From NCBI RefSeq assembly GCF_017086445.1, contig NZ_CP070968.1:682001-746000 (forward strand): a stretch of DNA of 64,000 nt, given 5' to 3'. The stretch comes from Brevundimonas fontaquae (GTDB taxonomy: Bacteria > Pseudomonadota > Alphaproteobacteria > Caulobacterales > Caulobacteraceae). Of this stretch, positions 8,444 to 16,082 are shown piece after piece. The notes beneath the pieces were generated by a model that did no database searches, was not told the origin of the DNA, and saw only the letters and a list, made by a program, of their open reading frames with translations. Position 1 is the first letter of the stretch. Every line of letters begins with the position of its first letter. A program made the translations under genes and the position numbers.

Positions 8444-9364
8444 ATGACCGGCGAGGAGCGGGTCTTCAACGTCCTGGTCTATTTCGACGACGGGCTCGCG
8501 CGCGACTACGGCATTCGTCACCATCGGTGCAGCGGGGATGACGCGGCCAAACGGACCCTGCTGGCCGCCTCGGTCGATGCCGATCATCCGTTGGCCAAGC
8601 GCTTTCCGTTGGGACGCAGCTTCACGCCCGGCGAATGGCTTGCGCTTCAGAGGCTCGGCATGGACACCGGCCTGTTCGAGGCGGGGTTTGCCTTCTACCG
8701 AGCCGGGCCGACGCCCCTCTATTGTCTGACGAGCATCGTCGACGGCATCGTGCGCGCCGATTTTCATGGCGAGCTGGCGCCTTTCCAGGGCCACCAGGTC
8801 GGACAAGGGCTTCCGGGAACCATGACCGATTGGCTGCAGGCCTATACCGAAGGCGATACGATCCGGATCGATAAGCTGATCAATGACGACTACTTCGTCG
8901 CCATCCGCTTGCTTTTCAACGCCCGGCATATCGCCTCGGCGTCCAAGCTCCTGATGTCCTGCATCGATACCCTCGCCTTCATCGAATACGGCGATGCGGA
9001 CCGGAATTTCATCCGCTGGCTCGACGCCTATGTCGATCTGGATCCGGTGGGCGTCACCGCCCCGGAACTCTGGGAATTCCGCAACTCCATCGTGCACATG
9101 ACGAATCTGTCGTCTCGCGCCGTCCTGGCCGGACGGGTCTCGCCCCTCGCGCCCTATATCGGATCCGACGACCTGATCCGGACCGCGCCGCCGTCGGAAC
9201 TCAAGCCGTTCAATCTCCACGGGCTGATCCTGGCGATCGCCGGCGGCATCAAGCGATGGGGCGAGAGCTACAATGTCGACCGCGCGAAATTCGCGAAATT
9301 CGTTGAGAGTTACGACACGGTCGTGTCCGACAGCCGGATCGCCACCTTCGGCCTGGCCGAGTAA
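8444..9364 (+). CDS. HEPN-like protein with an Rx4H motif
   Basis: This 306-residue protein has no family name I can give. The first 120 residues are mixed alpha/beta. The C-terminal half is helical and contains ELWEFRNSIVHMTN near residue 210, where RNSIVH matches the Rx4-6H signature of HEPN ribonucleases. It starts 15 nt after the antitoxin stop and so probably belongs to the same transcript as the TumE/TumA pair. HEPN domains in defence islands usually cleave RNA on activation. That function here is inferred from one motif and context. Confidence 0.6.
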   Translation: MTGEERVFNVLVYFDDGLARDYGIRHHRCSGDDAAKRTLLAASVDADHPLAKRFPLGRSFTPGEWLALQRLGMDTGLFEAGFAFYRAGPTPLYCLTSIVDGIVRADFHGELAPFQGHQVGQGLPGTMTDWLQAYTEGDTIRIDKLINDDYFVAIRLLFNARHIASASKLLMSCIDTLAFIEYGDADRNFIRWLDAYVDLDPVGVTAPELWEFRNSIVHMTNLSSRAVLAGRVSPLAPYIGSDDLIRTAPPSELKPFNLHGLILAIAGGIKRWGESYNVDRAKFAKFVESYDTVVSDSRIATFGLAE

Positions 9365-9560
9365 GCTCACGCTTTGGTGGTCTGTAGGCATCCGTGAATA
9401 GGGCGCGAGCGTCGGGCCCTGGTCGTTTCTCAAGAATAGGGCCCGCCAAACCAAGCCAACGTCCGTGCGATGGCGAGTGGGTCGCCGACCCCGGCGCCAG
9501 CTGTTCGGCGACGCTGGTTCTGGTCGAGGAATCGCTGCCGACAATCAGTTTCCGCAGAGG

Positions 9561-9707
9561 TTAGGACCACTCCAGGAGCCAACCGCGACCCCGTTCGGAA
9601 GTGAGCAAGGAGAGCAGGATCTGCACGACGCTCTCGTCAGCGTTTCGATCAAACACGCCGTCAGCCAGCAGCAACTCCCCGCCATCCACCAGGATCGGTC
9701 CGAACAT
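9561..9707 (-). CDS. Possible small ORF of unknown function
   Basis: On the minus strand a 48-residue frame starts MFGPILVDGGELLL and ends GRGWLLEWS. A GGGGAGA Shine-Dalgarno-like sequence lies about 6 nt before the ATG. It occupies a stretch otherwise free of genes between the HEPN-like gene and the AraC gene. The product would be acidic and amphipathic. I do not recognise it, and it may be a chance frame or a gene remnant. The flanks (9365-9560 and 9708-9778) show nothing else. Confidence 0.3.
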   Translation of the reverse strand: MFGPILVDGGELLLADGVFDRNADESVVQILLSLLTSERGRGWLLEWS

Positions 9708-9778
9708 GGCGCATCTCCCCAGTTACGCCCCACCTACTTTGCCAGGCCGGACGCGGATAATCGCTTGTCGTCGATGAC

Positions 9779-10669
9779 CTACTTAAGCGGCAGGAACAGC
9801 TCCGCCGCCGTGCCGCCGGCGGGTTCGTCGAGGAAGAACCGCTGGCAGTAGATGGGGAAGTCGCGCATCTCCTCGCCGCTGGTCGGGAGCCAGTCGCGGT
9901 AGAGGTAGAGCGCGGCGGGCTCCAGATTGTGGGTGTCGCCGCTGACGCTCAGCACGGCGACGCGGCCGCCGGGGATCTCGCCTTCCCGGACCGCCGTGTC
10001 CGTTGGATCAATTGGCTGGTCGGGGCGGATGCCGACGCACAGGTCCATGCGGTAGTCGGCCGGGTTCGCGGGCCGCCGCTCCGTGTACCAGATGTTGAAG
10101 ATCGGACTGGTCTTCGGCGTTAGTCCGGCGGCTTTGCGCCAGGCGATGAAGCGCTGGATGGTGACGTCGAGCGTGGCGGGGTCGCCCTGGTGCTCGAACA
10201 TCGCCACGCGGATTGGGCCGGTATCGCGAAGGGTGACCTGATCGGGGGTGAAGTGGGTCGGCATGAGCTTGCTCCTAGCTGAGTTGAGCGGCCCGAAGGC
10301 CTGGAGCCATGGCTCCCATTCGGGAGATTTCCTGAAACTTGACGGCGACTGCCGGAACCTCTGGCGGAAGGCGCGGGCAAAGGCGTCGGGGGTCTCGTAG
10401 CCGGCATCCAAGGCGATGTCGGTCACGCTCTCGCCCTGCGCGTCGGCCAGCTGTTTCGAGGCGCGCCTGAGGCGGGCCAGCTGGACGTAGCGATGTAGGG
10501 ACAGACCGAAGGTCGCCTTGAACTGCCGGTGGAAATGGAATTTGGAAAACGCCGCGACGCCGCTGACCGTCTCCAAGTCCAGATCGCCTTCGAGATGCGC
10601 GTCGATATGATCGAGCACCCTCAGCATCCGGACGTTGTAGTGGTCGAGCGCCGTCGTCATCATCCTCAT
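9779..10669 (-). CDS. AraC-family regulator with GyrI-like effector-binding domain
   Basis: About 296 residues from the chosen start. The N-terminal AraC-type double HTH covers roughly residues 10-110 (HLEGDLDLETVSGVAAFSKFHFHRQF, then a second HTH with GYETPDAFARAFRQRF). The C-terminal half (from about 140, TGPIRVAMFEHQGDP) is a GyrI/Rob-like small-molecule-binding domain. The frame is open further upstream, but the cluster of ATG codons at 10669, 10663 and 10660 follows a GGATGAGG ribosome-binding stretch, so the start is put here. It is the only cargo gene on this strand in the first block. A trbB tail remnant lies just upstream, so it may form the edge of an inserted module. Confidence 0.88.
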   Translation of the reverse strand: MRMMTTALDHYNVRMLRVLDHIDAHLEGDLDLETVSGVAAFSKFHFHRQFKATFGLSLHRYVQLARLRRASKQLADAQGESVTDIALDAGYETPDAFARAFRQRFRQSPSSFRKSPEWEPWLQAFGPLNSARSKLMPTHFTPDQVTLRDTGPIRVAMFEHQGDPATLDVTIQRFIAWRKAAGLTPKTSPIFNIWYTERRPANPADYRMDLCVGIRPDQPIDPTDTAVREGEIPGGRVAVLSVSGDTHNLEPAALYLYRDWLPTSGEEMRDFPIYCQRFFLDEPAGGTAAELFLPLK

Positions 10670-10791
10670 CCGTTGTGGCGATCCTAACGTGGAGAACGGA
10701 GGTGGCGCGCGCTCGCCCGATCTTGCGGTTTGGAGGCTCGGTAAGTTGAAGCCGGTCGCCGGTGCTTTTCGCATTGGTTGGGAAGAGGGTT

Positions 10792-10872
10792 AGTGGTTGG
10801 CAGACTCAATGTCTCGTCGCGGGCGTCGAGCCCTTTGATGACGATGGCTACGCGATCAGCGTTCTCGCGTGA
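10792..10872 (+). pseudogene. Remnant of a trbB 3' end (copy 1)
   Basis: Read on the plus strand this stretch gives GWQTQCLVAGVEP, then FDDDGYAISVLA and a TGA stop. The intact TrbB C-terminus reads GRQVQAVLGVAP, then LGEDGYAIASLA and a stop. The two align over about 25 codons with one inserted residue, and nothing upstream continues the similarity. It is too diverged to be a recent duplicate of the trbB in this element, so it probably came from a different trbB allele brought in by recombination. Confidence 0.65.
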
Positions 10873-11060
10873 GGCTGGATTGTCCTCGACGTTGGGATTG
10901 AAGCGGTCTCCCGGTCCGAGATACGCTTCGTAGACACGACTACGCCGTCCGCAGTCCAACAGGCTTTCTGTCTGTTCGAACTTCGGCCCTGTGGTCTGGG
11001 AACGATCCTAAATCCCATAAATCCGCATAAAAGACAGCTTAAGTCACAAAAATCCTGTAA

Positions 11061-11078
11061 AAGGCCTTCGGAGGCCTT
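11061..11078. promoter_or_regulatory. Inverted repeat just before the first AbiEi-like-Fic gene
   Basis: AAGGCCT (11061-11067) and AGGCCTT (11072-11078) are perfect inverted arms with a TCGG loop. They end 4 nt before the ATG at 11083 and replace a normal ribosome-binding site. The preceding 60 bases are unusually AT-rich (CATAAAAGACAGCTT region) and could hold the promoter. The repeat could be an operator bound by the protein's own N-terminal AbiEi-like domain, or a hairpin that limits translation. Confidence 0.5.
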
Positions 11079-11082
11079 CCCC

Positions 11083-12579
11083 ATGCCCAAAAATCCGTTG
11101 GCGGATCTGCCAGAAGTCTTCCTTTCGACAACGGCGCTTTCGGACGCCGTAGCCCGAGGCCGCGCTCAGGGACTGGTGCGCCAGCTTGGACCCCGGCTCT
11201 ATACGCGTAACCTCGTCGATCCGCCGGAAGCCATCATTCGTCGACACCTGTGGCAGGTGGTCGCCGCCTATATGCCGGGGGCGCTGATCGCCGACCGGAC
11301 GGCGATAGAGAACGCCCCGGCGGCCGACGGATCGGTCTTTGTCGTCTCCGCCCGAAAGCGTGACGTCATTTTGCCGGGACTGACGATACGGCCGCGTCAA
11401 GGGCCGTCGCCGCTCGACAGCGACCGACCGTATATCGGCGGCCTCCACCTGTCGTCGCTGGCGCGGGCCTACCTCGACAATATCGCTCCATCCAGACGCC
11501 GCACCGGTGAGGTTAGTCGCACCCTGTCGCGGGCCGAGTTGGAAAACCGGCTCGACGACATCGTGCGCCGGACTGGCAAGGCAGCCTTGAACAGCCTGCG
11601 CGACGAGGCTCGCCGCATCGCGCCGGCCTTGAACCGTGACGCGGAGATGATCGAACTGGATCGCCTGATCGGAGCCCTGCTCGGCACCCGTGATGCGCCG
11701 CTTGAGACCGATCGTGCAAAGGCGCGTGGAGCCGGCGCGCCCTTTGACCCGGACCGGGTCAAACTCTTCGAGGCGCTCTATTCCGAACTGCGGGCTACCG
11801 CACCGGTCATGCGCCAGGCACGGGAGCGCTCGGGTGATGGAAGAGCGACTCTGGCCTTCTTCGAGGCCTATTTCTCCAACTTCATCGAAGGCACCGAGTT
11901 CGCCGTCAGCGAAGCGGCCGATATCGTGTTCAACAATGTCATCCCCTCCGAACGGCCGGCCGACGCCCACGATGTTCTCGGCACCTGGCGCATCGTCTCC
12001 GATCCCGTCGAGATGACGCGCTGTCCCCGCACCCCCGAGGACCTGACGGCCCTGCTGAAATCGCGGCACGCCACCCTGATGAGCGCTCGTCCCGACAAGG
12101 GGCCGGGCCAGTTCAAGCGCGAAGCCAATCGCGCCGGGCAGACCTTCTTTGTCCTGCCCGATCAGGTCGAGGGCACATTGGCGCAAGGCTTCGACCTCTA
12201 CCGTGGCCTGGAGACGCCCTTCGCCCGCGCCGTCTATATGATGTTCCTCATCTCCGAGGTGCATCCGTTCGCCGACGGCAACGGCCGCATCGCCCGCATC
12301 ATGATGAACGCGGAACTGGTCGCCGAGACCGAAGAGCGACTGGTCATTCCCACGATCTTTCGCAGCAACTATTTGAGCGCCCTCAAGGCGCTGTCGAACG
12401 TCGGCAATCCGCGCCCTCTGGTCAGGACGCTCGACTTCGCCCAGCGCTGGGTCGCCGCCCTTCCCTGGACGACGCTTGCCGAAACAGAAAGCGCGCTTCG
12501 CGAAACCAACGCCTTCATGGATCCGGGTGTGGCTGACGACGCCGGGATCCGCCTGCAAATCTACGACGGACTGGCCTAG
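11083..12579 (+). CDS. Fic-family AMP transferase with AbiEi-like N-terminal domain
   Basis: The product has 498 residues. Residues 1-140 resemble an AbiEi-type antitoxin/DNA-binding domain (a short wHTH, then RQLGPRLYTRNLVDPPEAI, LIADRTAIENAP and GLHLSSLARAYLDNI). The C-terminal part is a Fic domain with the complete catalytic motif HPFADGNGRIAR at 394-405. Its inhibitory helix motif S265-x3-E269-G is present in the same chain, so the enzyme should be self-inhibited by its own helix. Fic enzymes transfer AMP or related groups from nucleotides to Ser/Thr/Tyr of target proteins. A second protein of the same layout is encoded at 32529-34064. The gene is framed by trbB tail remnants on both sides. 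Confidence 0.88.
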   Translation: MPKNPLADLPEVFLSTTALSDAVARGRAQGLVRQLGPRLYTRNLVDPPEAIIRRHLWQVVAAYMPGALIADRTAIENAPAADGSVFVVSARKRDVILPGLTIRPRQGPSPLDSDRPYIGGLHLSSLARAYLDNIAPSRRRTGEVSRTLSRAELENRLDDIVRRTGKAALNSLRDEARRIAPALNRDAEMIELDRLIGALLGTRDAPLETDRAKARGAGAPFDPDRVKLFEALYSELRATAPVMRQARERSGDGRATLAFFEAYFSNFIEGTEFAVSEAADIVFNNVIPSERPADAHDVLGTWRIVSDPVEMTRCPRTPEDLTALLKSRHATLMSARPDKGPGQFKREANRAGQTFFVLPDQVEGTLAQGFDLYRGLETPFARAVYMMFLISEVHPFADGNGRIARIMMNAELVAETEERLVIPTIFRSNYLSALKALSNVGNPRPLVRTLDFAQRWVAALPWTTLAETESALRETNAFMDPGVADDAGIRLQIYDGLA

Positions 12580-12588
12580 CCTTGGTCG

Positions 12589-12810
12589 CGATCTGGACGG
12601 CGTTCGTCGCTTCATCGGGGATTTGAGCGCAGAGGTTTCGTGCTGCACGCCGCGTTGAGCGATCGCCCCGGCGGTCGATCGGGCTGTCCACATCCTCACA
12701 ATGCCGCTGGACGGCAGGCTCCGGTCGTCCTCGGCGTCATGCCCTCGACTGACGGCGGTGACGCGACGAGCGCCCTGGCCCTGGGCCAGTTTACCACCCG
12801 GAATTAAGAC
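12589..12810 (+). pseudogene. Remnant of a trbB 3' end (copy 2)
   Basis: The plus strand encodes DGVRRFIGDLSAEVSCCTPR followed by an in-frame TGA, then AIAPAVDRAVHI and, after a frameshift, VVLGVMPSTDGG. The intact TrbB reads DVLRRVEDLIAEVSSRTPRR, AIAQAIDRIVHI and VLGVAPLGEDG in the same order. At the DNA level the two stretches align without gaps over roughly 80 bases, then with small indels. The stop and frameshift show that it is dead. It lies directly after the Fic gene and marks the right edge of the first cargo block. Confidence 0.85.
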
Positions 12811-12892
12811 AGCCTCCTTCAGCAAAGAGCGCTGCCGGGCCCAGAACGCAAGTCTCCGCAAGTTGCCATCAAAGTTGAATCGACTAAGGGGT

Positions 12893-12991
12893 GCGAAGTC
12901 ATCTCAAGTCATATTATGAGTCATGAAGAGTTGTTATGAAGTCGTAAGCAAGTCGCGCAAAATAATCGATACACAGAGTTGACAACCTGTG
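12893..12991. promoter_or_regulatory. AT-rich control region in front of trbC
   Basis: Between the trbB remnant and trbC the base composition drops sharply. AAGTCAT occurs at 12896 and 12906, and GAGTCAT at 12918, roughly one helical turn apart, with the small palindrome ATGAGTCAT among them. At 12972-12991 CACAG-A-GTTG and CAAC-CTGTG form an inverted repeat with one bulged base, centred on TTGACA (12979-12984), a good -35 hexamer. I see no convincing -10 at the right distance. This could drive trbC to the end of the transfer operon, which cargo has cut off from traG-trbB. Confidence 0.5.
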
Positions 12992-13052
12992 GATATATTT
13001 GCTTGCAATGTGATGCATCGCGCAGAGACGCGCTGAACACAGGAAGCAAGAT

Positions 13053-13373
13053 ATGCGAGGAAGACTTGGGCGCCGCCTGTTCGGCGCGATGATGATGTGC
13101 GGCCTGATGACGGCTGGGCCGGCGTTGGCCGGAGGGTCGGGAATGCCCTGGGAAGGGCCGCTCCAGCAGGTGGTCCAGTCCATCACGGGACCCGTGGTTC
13201 AGGCCGCTGCGGTCGTTGCGGTCGTCATCTTCGGGGCCGGGATCGCGATGAGCGAGAACGGATCCTCGATGCGACGCGGCCTGGGCATCATGTTCGGCCT
13301 CTGCATCGCCTTCGCCGCCTCGACCTTTTTCCTCGACTTCTTCGGCTTCGCCGGCGGGGCGGAGATCGGATGA
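13053..13373 (+). CDS. trbC: TrbC, VirB2-like conjugative pilin
   Basis: This 106-residue protein has an N-terminal signal segment ending near PALAGG (residues 23-28) and two hydrophobic helices (about 45-66 and 78-95), as in the TrbC/VirB2 pilins that are cleaved and cyclised. It is the first gene of the second half of the transfer operon. An AGGAAG ribosome-binding site precedes the ATG. The stop overlaps the trbD start. Confidence 0.92.
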   Translation: MRGRLGRRLFGAMMMCGLMTAGPALAGGSGMPWEGPLQQVVQSITGPVVQAAAVVAVVIFGAGIAMSENGSSMRRGLGIMFGLCIAFAASTFFLDFFGFAGGAEIG

Positions 13374-13651
13374 TGGCCGGCTCCCTTCAGGACGGCCGTC
13401 CGGAGGGCTGGGACCTTCCGGTCGCCCAGGCCCTGACCGAGCCTGTTCTCATGGCCGGCATGCCCCGGGACTACGCCATCGCCATGGGGACCATCGCGGT
13501 GGTGCTCGGCCTGGCCTTGCGGATCTGGTGGCTCGGCCTCCTGTGGTGGGCCGCGGCCCATGCGATCGGCCTGTGGGCGGCCAGAGCGGACCGTCGGTTC
13601 TTCGATGTGCTGCGGCGCCACCTCGCCCTGCCTGGCCACCTGGACGCGTGA
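13370..13651 (+). CDS. trbD: TrbD, VirB3-like inner-membrane component
   Basis: The product has 93 residues from the ATG overlapping the trbC stop. A hydrophobic pair of segments (about residues 36-68, with MGTIAVVLGLALRIWWLG) is typical of the small TrbD/VirB3 proteins that work with the TrbE ATPase. A second ATG one codon downstream is an alternative start. The gene is placed between trbC and trbE, as in all Trb operons. Confidence 0.9.
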   Translation: MMAGSLQDGRPEGWDLPVAQALTEPVLMAGMPRDYAIAMGTIAVVLGLALRIWWLGLLWWAAAHAIGLWAARADRRFFDVLRRHLALPGHLDA

Positions 13652-13658
13652 GGTATCC

Positions 13659-16082
13659 ATGCGTTTTCTCGAAGAACATCGCAGACGGCCGGCAGCCCTG
13701 GCCGACCATCTGCCCTGGGCCGCTCTCGTCGCGCCGGGCGTGGTCCTCAACAAGGATGGCTCCTTCACCACGGGCTTCCGGTTCCGGGGACCGGACCTGG
13801 AATCCTCGACCGAGGATGAACTGATGGCGGTGCGGGCGCGCCTCAACAACGCGCTCAAGCGGCTCGGGACGGGCTGGTGCCTGCATATGGAGGCGCGTCG
13901 GCGCGAGGCCACCCCCTATCCGGAAAGCGCGTTCGACATCGACGTCGCTTGGCTTCTCGATGAGGAGCGCCGGAGCCGGTTCGAGGCGGGCGACCCCGCT
14001 TTCGAGACCGATTTTCGCCTGGCCCTGACCTGGCTCCCGCCGGCCGACGACACGCGGCGCATGGAGCGCTGGCTGTTCGATGGCCTGGCCAAGGGCGGCG
14101 CGGATTGGCGCCAGGCCCTGGCGCTCTTCACCCGGGAGGCAGCGACCACGCTCGACCTGCTGTCCGACGCGCTTCCCGAGATCGAACCGCTCGACGACAC
14201 GAATCTGCTGACCTGGTTTCACGATTGTGTCTCGCCGAGGAACTTCCTGGTCGCCGTCCCGGAGTCTCCGATGTATCTGGACGCATGGCTGGCGGACGCC
14301 GACCTCTCGGGCGGGATCGCCCCGCGTCTCGGAGATCGCTGGCTCAAGGTCGTCTCCGTGCGCGGTTTGCCTTCGGTGACCCGGCCCGGCTTGCTCGATG
14401 CGCTCGGCGCCCTTCCGTTTCCCTATCGCTGGACGGCCCGCTGGATCGGTCTCGACAAACCCGAAGCTGAGCGCGAGATCGTCAAGCTGAGGAAGCGCTG
14501 GTTCGCCAAGCGCAAGGGCGTGGGCGTTCTCCTGCGCGAGGCCATCACCAAGGAGGAGGTGCCGCTCCTCGACACCGATGCGGCCTCCAAGACCGAGGAG
14601 TGCGACGGGGCGCTGGCAACCCTCGGCGCGGAGGCCTGCGCCTTCGGCTATCTGACCCTCACCGTCACCGTGCTCGATGCGACGGAAGAGGGCGCTGCTG
14701 CCAAGGCGCGAGCCGTCGAGGCGGTCCTGAACGCTCAGGGCCTTGTGGCCCGGATCGAGGACCTCAATGCGGTGGAGGCCTGGCTCGGCTCCCTGCCGGG
14801 CGAGCCCTATGCCGACGTTCGCCGACCGCTCGTCTCGACCCTGAATCTGGCCGATCTGCTGCCGGTGTCCGCCGTCTGGGCTGGTCCGTCCATGGACCTG
14901 AACCTTAACGGCCCGCCCTTGGCGACGGCCCGCACGACAGGGTCCACCCCGTTCCGTCTGGTGCTCCATGTCGGCGATGTCGGCCATGCCATGGTCGTGG
15001 GACCGACCGGCTCGGGCAAGAGCGCCCTTCTTTCCTTCCTGTCCCTGCAGTGGTTCCGCTACCCGGAGGCCCGCGTGGTGTTCTTCGACAAGGGCCGATC
15101 GGCGCGGGCCGCGACGCTCGCCGCCGGCGGCTGCTGGCGCGCGTTGGAACCGGGCGCGCGGTTCTCGCTGCAGCCTCTGGCGGGCATCGACCAGGAGATC
15201 GAACGGGCCTGGGCGTCGGAATGGATCGCAGAGACCGTCCGGCTCGCGGGCCTGGAGCCTGTGCCAAGGATCCGCGAAGAAATTTGGGCGGCGCTCGCAG
15301 CCTTGGCCGACGCCCCCGTGGCGCAGCGCACTCTGACAGTCTTCAGCGCCCTGGTGCAGGACAAGGCCGTCGCCGCGGCTCTTGAGCCTCTGACCCTCAA
15401 GGGTCCGCACGGCGCCCTGCTGGACGGCGAGGGCGAGGCAATGGTTCCGAGTCGGTTCGACACCTTCGAACTCGAAAGCCTGATGGCCACGCCCTCGGCC
15501 GTGGCCCCGGTGCTGTCGGCGCTTTTTCATCATCTGGAGCGCAGCTTCGACGGTCGGCCCACACTGCTCGTCCTCGACGAGGCCTGGCTGTTTCTTGGCG
15601 AGACCGCCTTTGCGGCTAAGATCCGGGAATGGCTCAAGACGCTCCGAAAGAAGCGGGTCGCCGTCGTGTTCGCGACCCAGAGCCTGGATGACGTCGCCGC
15701 CTCGCCGATCGCGACCAGTCTGATCGAGAGCTGCCCGACCCAGGTGTTCCTTCCGAACCCCCGCGCGTTGGAGCCGTCTTCGGCGCGCCTCTACCAGGGG
15801 TTCGGCCTGAACCGACGCCAGCTGGAACTGATCGCCTTCGCCACGCCCAAGCGGGCCTACTATTGGCGCCAGCCCCGCGGCCGACGCCTGTTCGACCTGC
15901 GCCTGACCGGCGTGGCTCTCGCCCTGTGCGGCGCCAGCGCGCCGGAAGACCAGACCCTCATCGACGACATTCTCGCCACCTCCGGAGAGGCCGGATTCGC
16001 GCGGGAATTCCTAACAGCCAAGGGAGTGCACCATGTTGACGCCGTTTTCGACGCCTTCGCCCGACCGCTCGCGGCCGAATAG
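13659..16082 (+). CDS. trbE: TrbE, VirB4-type ATPase
   Basis: This 807-residue ATPase energises pilus assembly at the inner membrane. The start chosen (MRFLEEHRRRP) lies 7 nt after the trbD stop with GAGGT upstream. The frame is open further left, but that part is trbD antiphase. Walker A GPTGSGKS lies at about 15001-15024, Walker B LLVLDEAW at about 15567-15590, and the FATQSLDD motif follows. Length and order match VirB4/TrbE. The last 50 nt overlap trbJ. Confidence 0.95.
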   Translation: MRFLEEHRRRPAALADHLPWAALVAPGVVLNKDGSFTTGFRFRGPDLESSTEDELMAVRARLNNALKRLGTGWCLHMEARRREATPYPESAFDIDVAWLLDEERRSRFEAGDPAFETDFRLALTWLPPADDTRRMERWLFDGLAKGGADWRQALALFTREAATTLDLLSDALPEIEPLDDTNLLTWFHDCVSPRNFLVAVPESPMYLDAWLADADLSGGIAPRLGDRWLKVVSVRGLPSVTRPGLLDALGALPFPYRWTARWIGLDKPEAEREIVKLRKRWFAKRKGVGVLLREAITKEEVPLLDTDAASKTEECDGALATLGAEACAFGYLTLTVTVLDATEEGAAAKARAVEAVLNAQGLVARIEDLNAVEAWLGSLPGEPYADVRRPLVSTLNLADLLPVSAVWAGPSMDLNLNGPPLATARTTGSTPFRLVLHVGDVGHAMVVGPTGSGKSALLSFLSLQWFRYPEARVVFFDKGRSARAATLAAGGCWRALEPGARFSLQPLAGIDQEIERAWASEWIAETVRLAGLEPVPRIREEIWAALAALADAPVAQRTLTVFSALVQDKAVAAALEPLTLKGPHGALLDGEGEAMVPSRFDTFELESLMATPSAVAPVLSALFHHLERSFDGRPTLLVLDEAWLFLGETAFAAKIREWLKTLRKKRVAVVFATQSLDDVAASPIATSLIESCPTQVFLPNPRALEPSSARLYQGFGLNRRQLELIAFATPKRAYYWRQPRGRRLFDLRLTGVALALCGASAPEDQTLIDDILATSGEAGFAREFLTAKGVHHVDAVFDAFARPLAAE

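Noticed and set aside
12979..13010. Full sigma70-type promoter at TTGACA
   Set aside because: The -35 is good, but no acceptable -10 hexamer occurs 16-18 bases downstream; kept only as a possible control region.
13449..15533. Minus-strand frame of about 694 codons across trbD/trbE
   Set aside because: Overlaps trbE entirely, whose Walker motifs are intact; the antisense product is low-complexity Arg/Gly/His.
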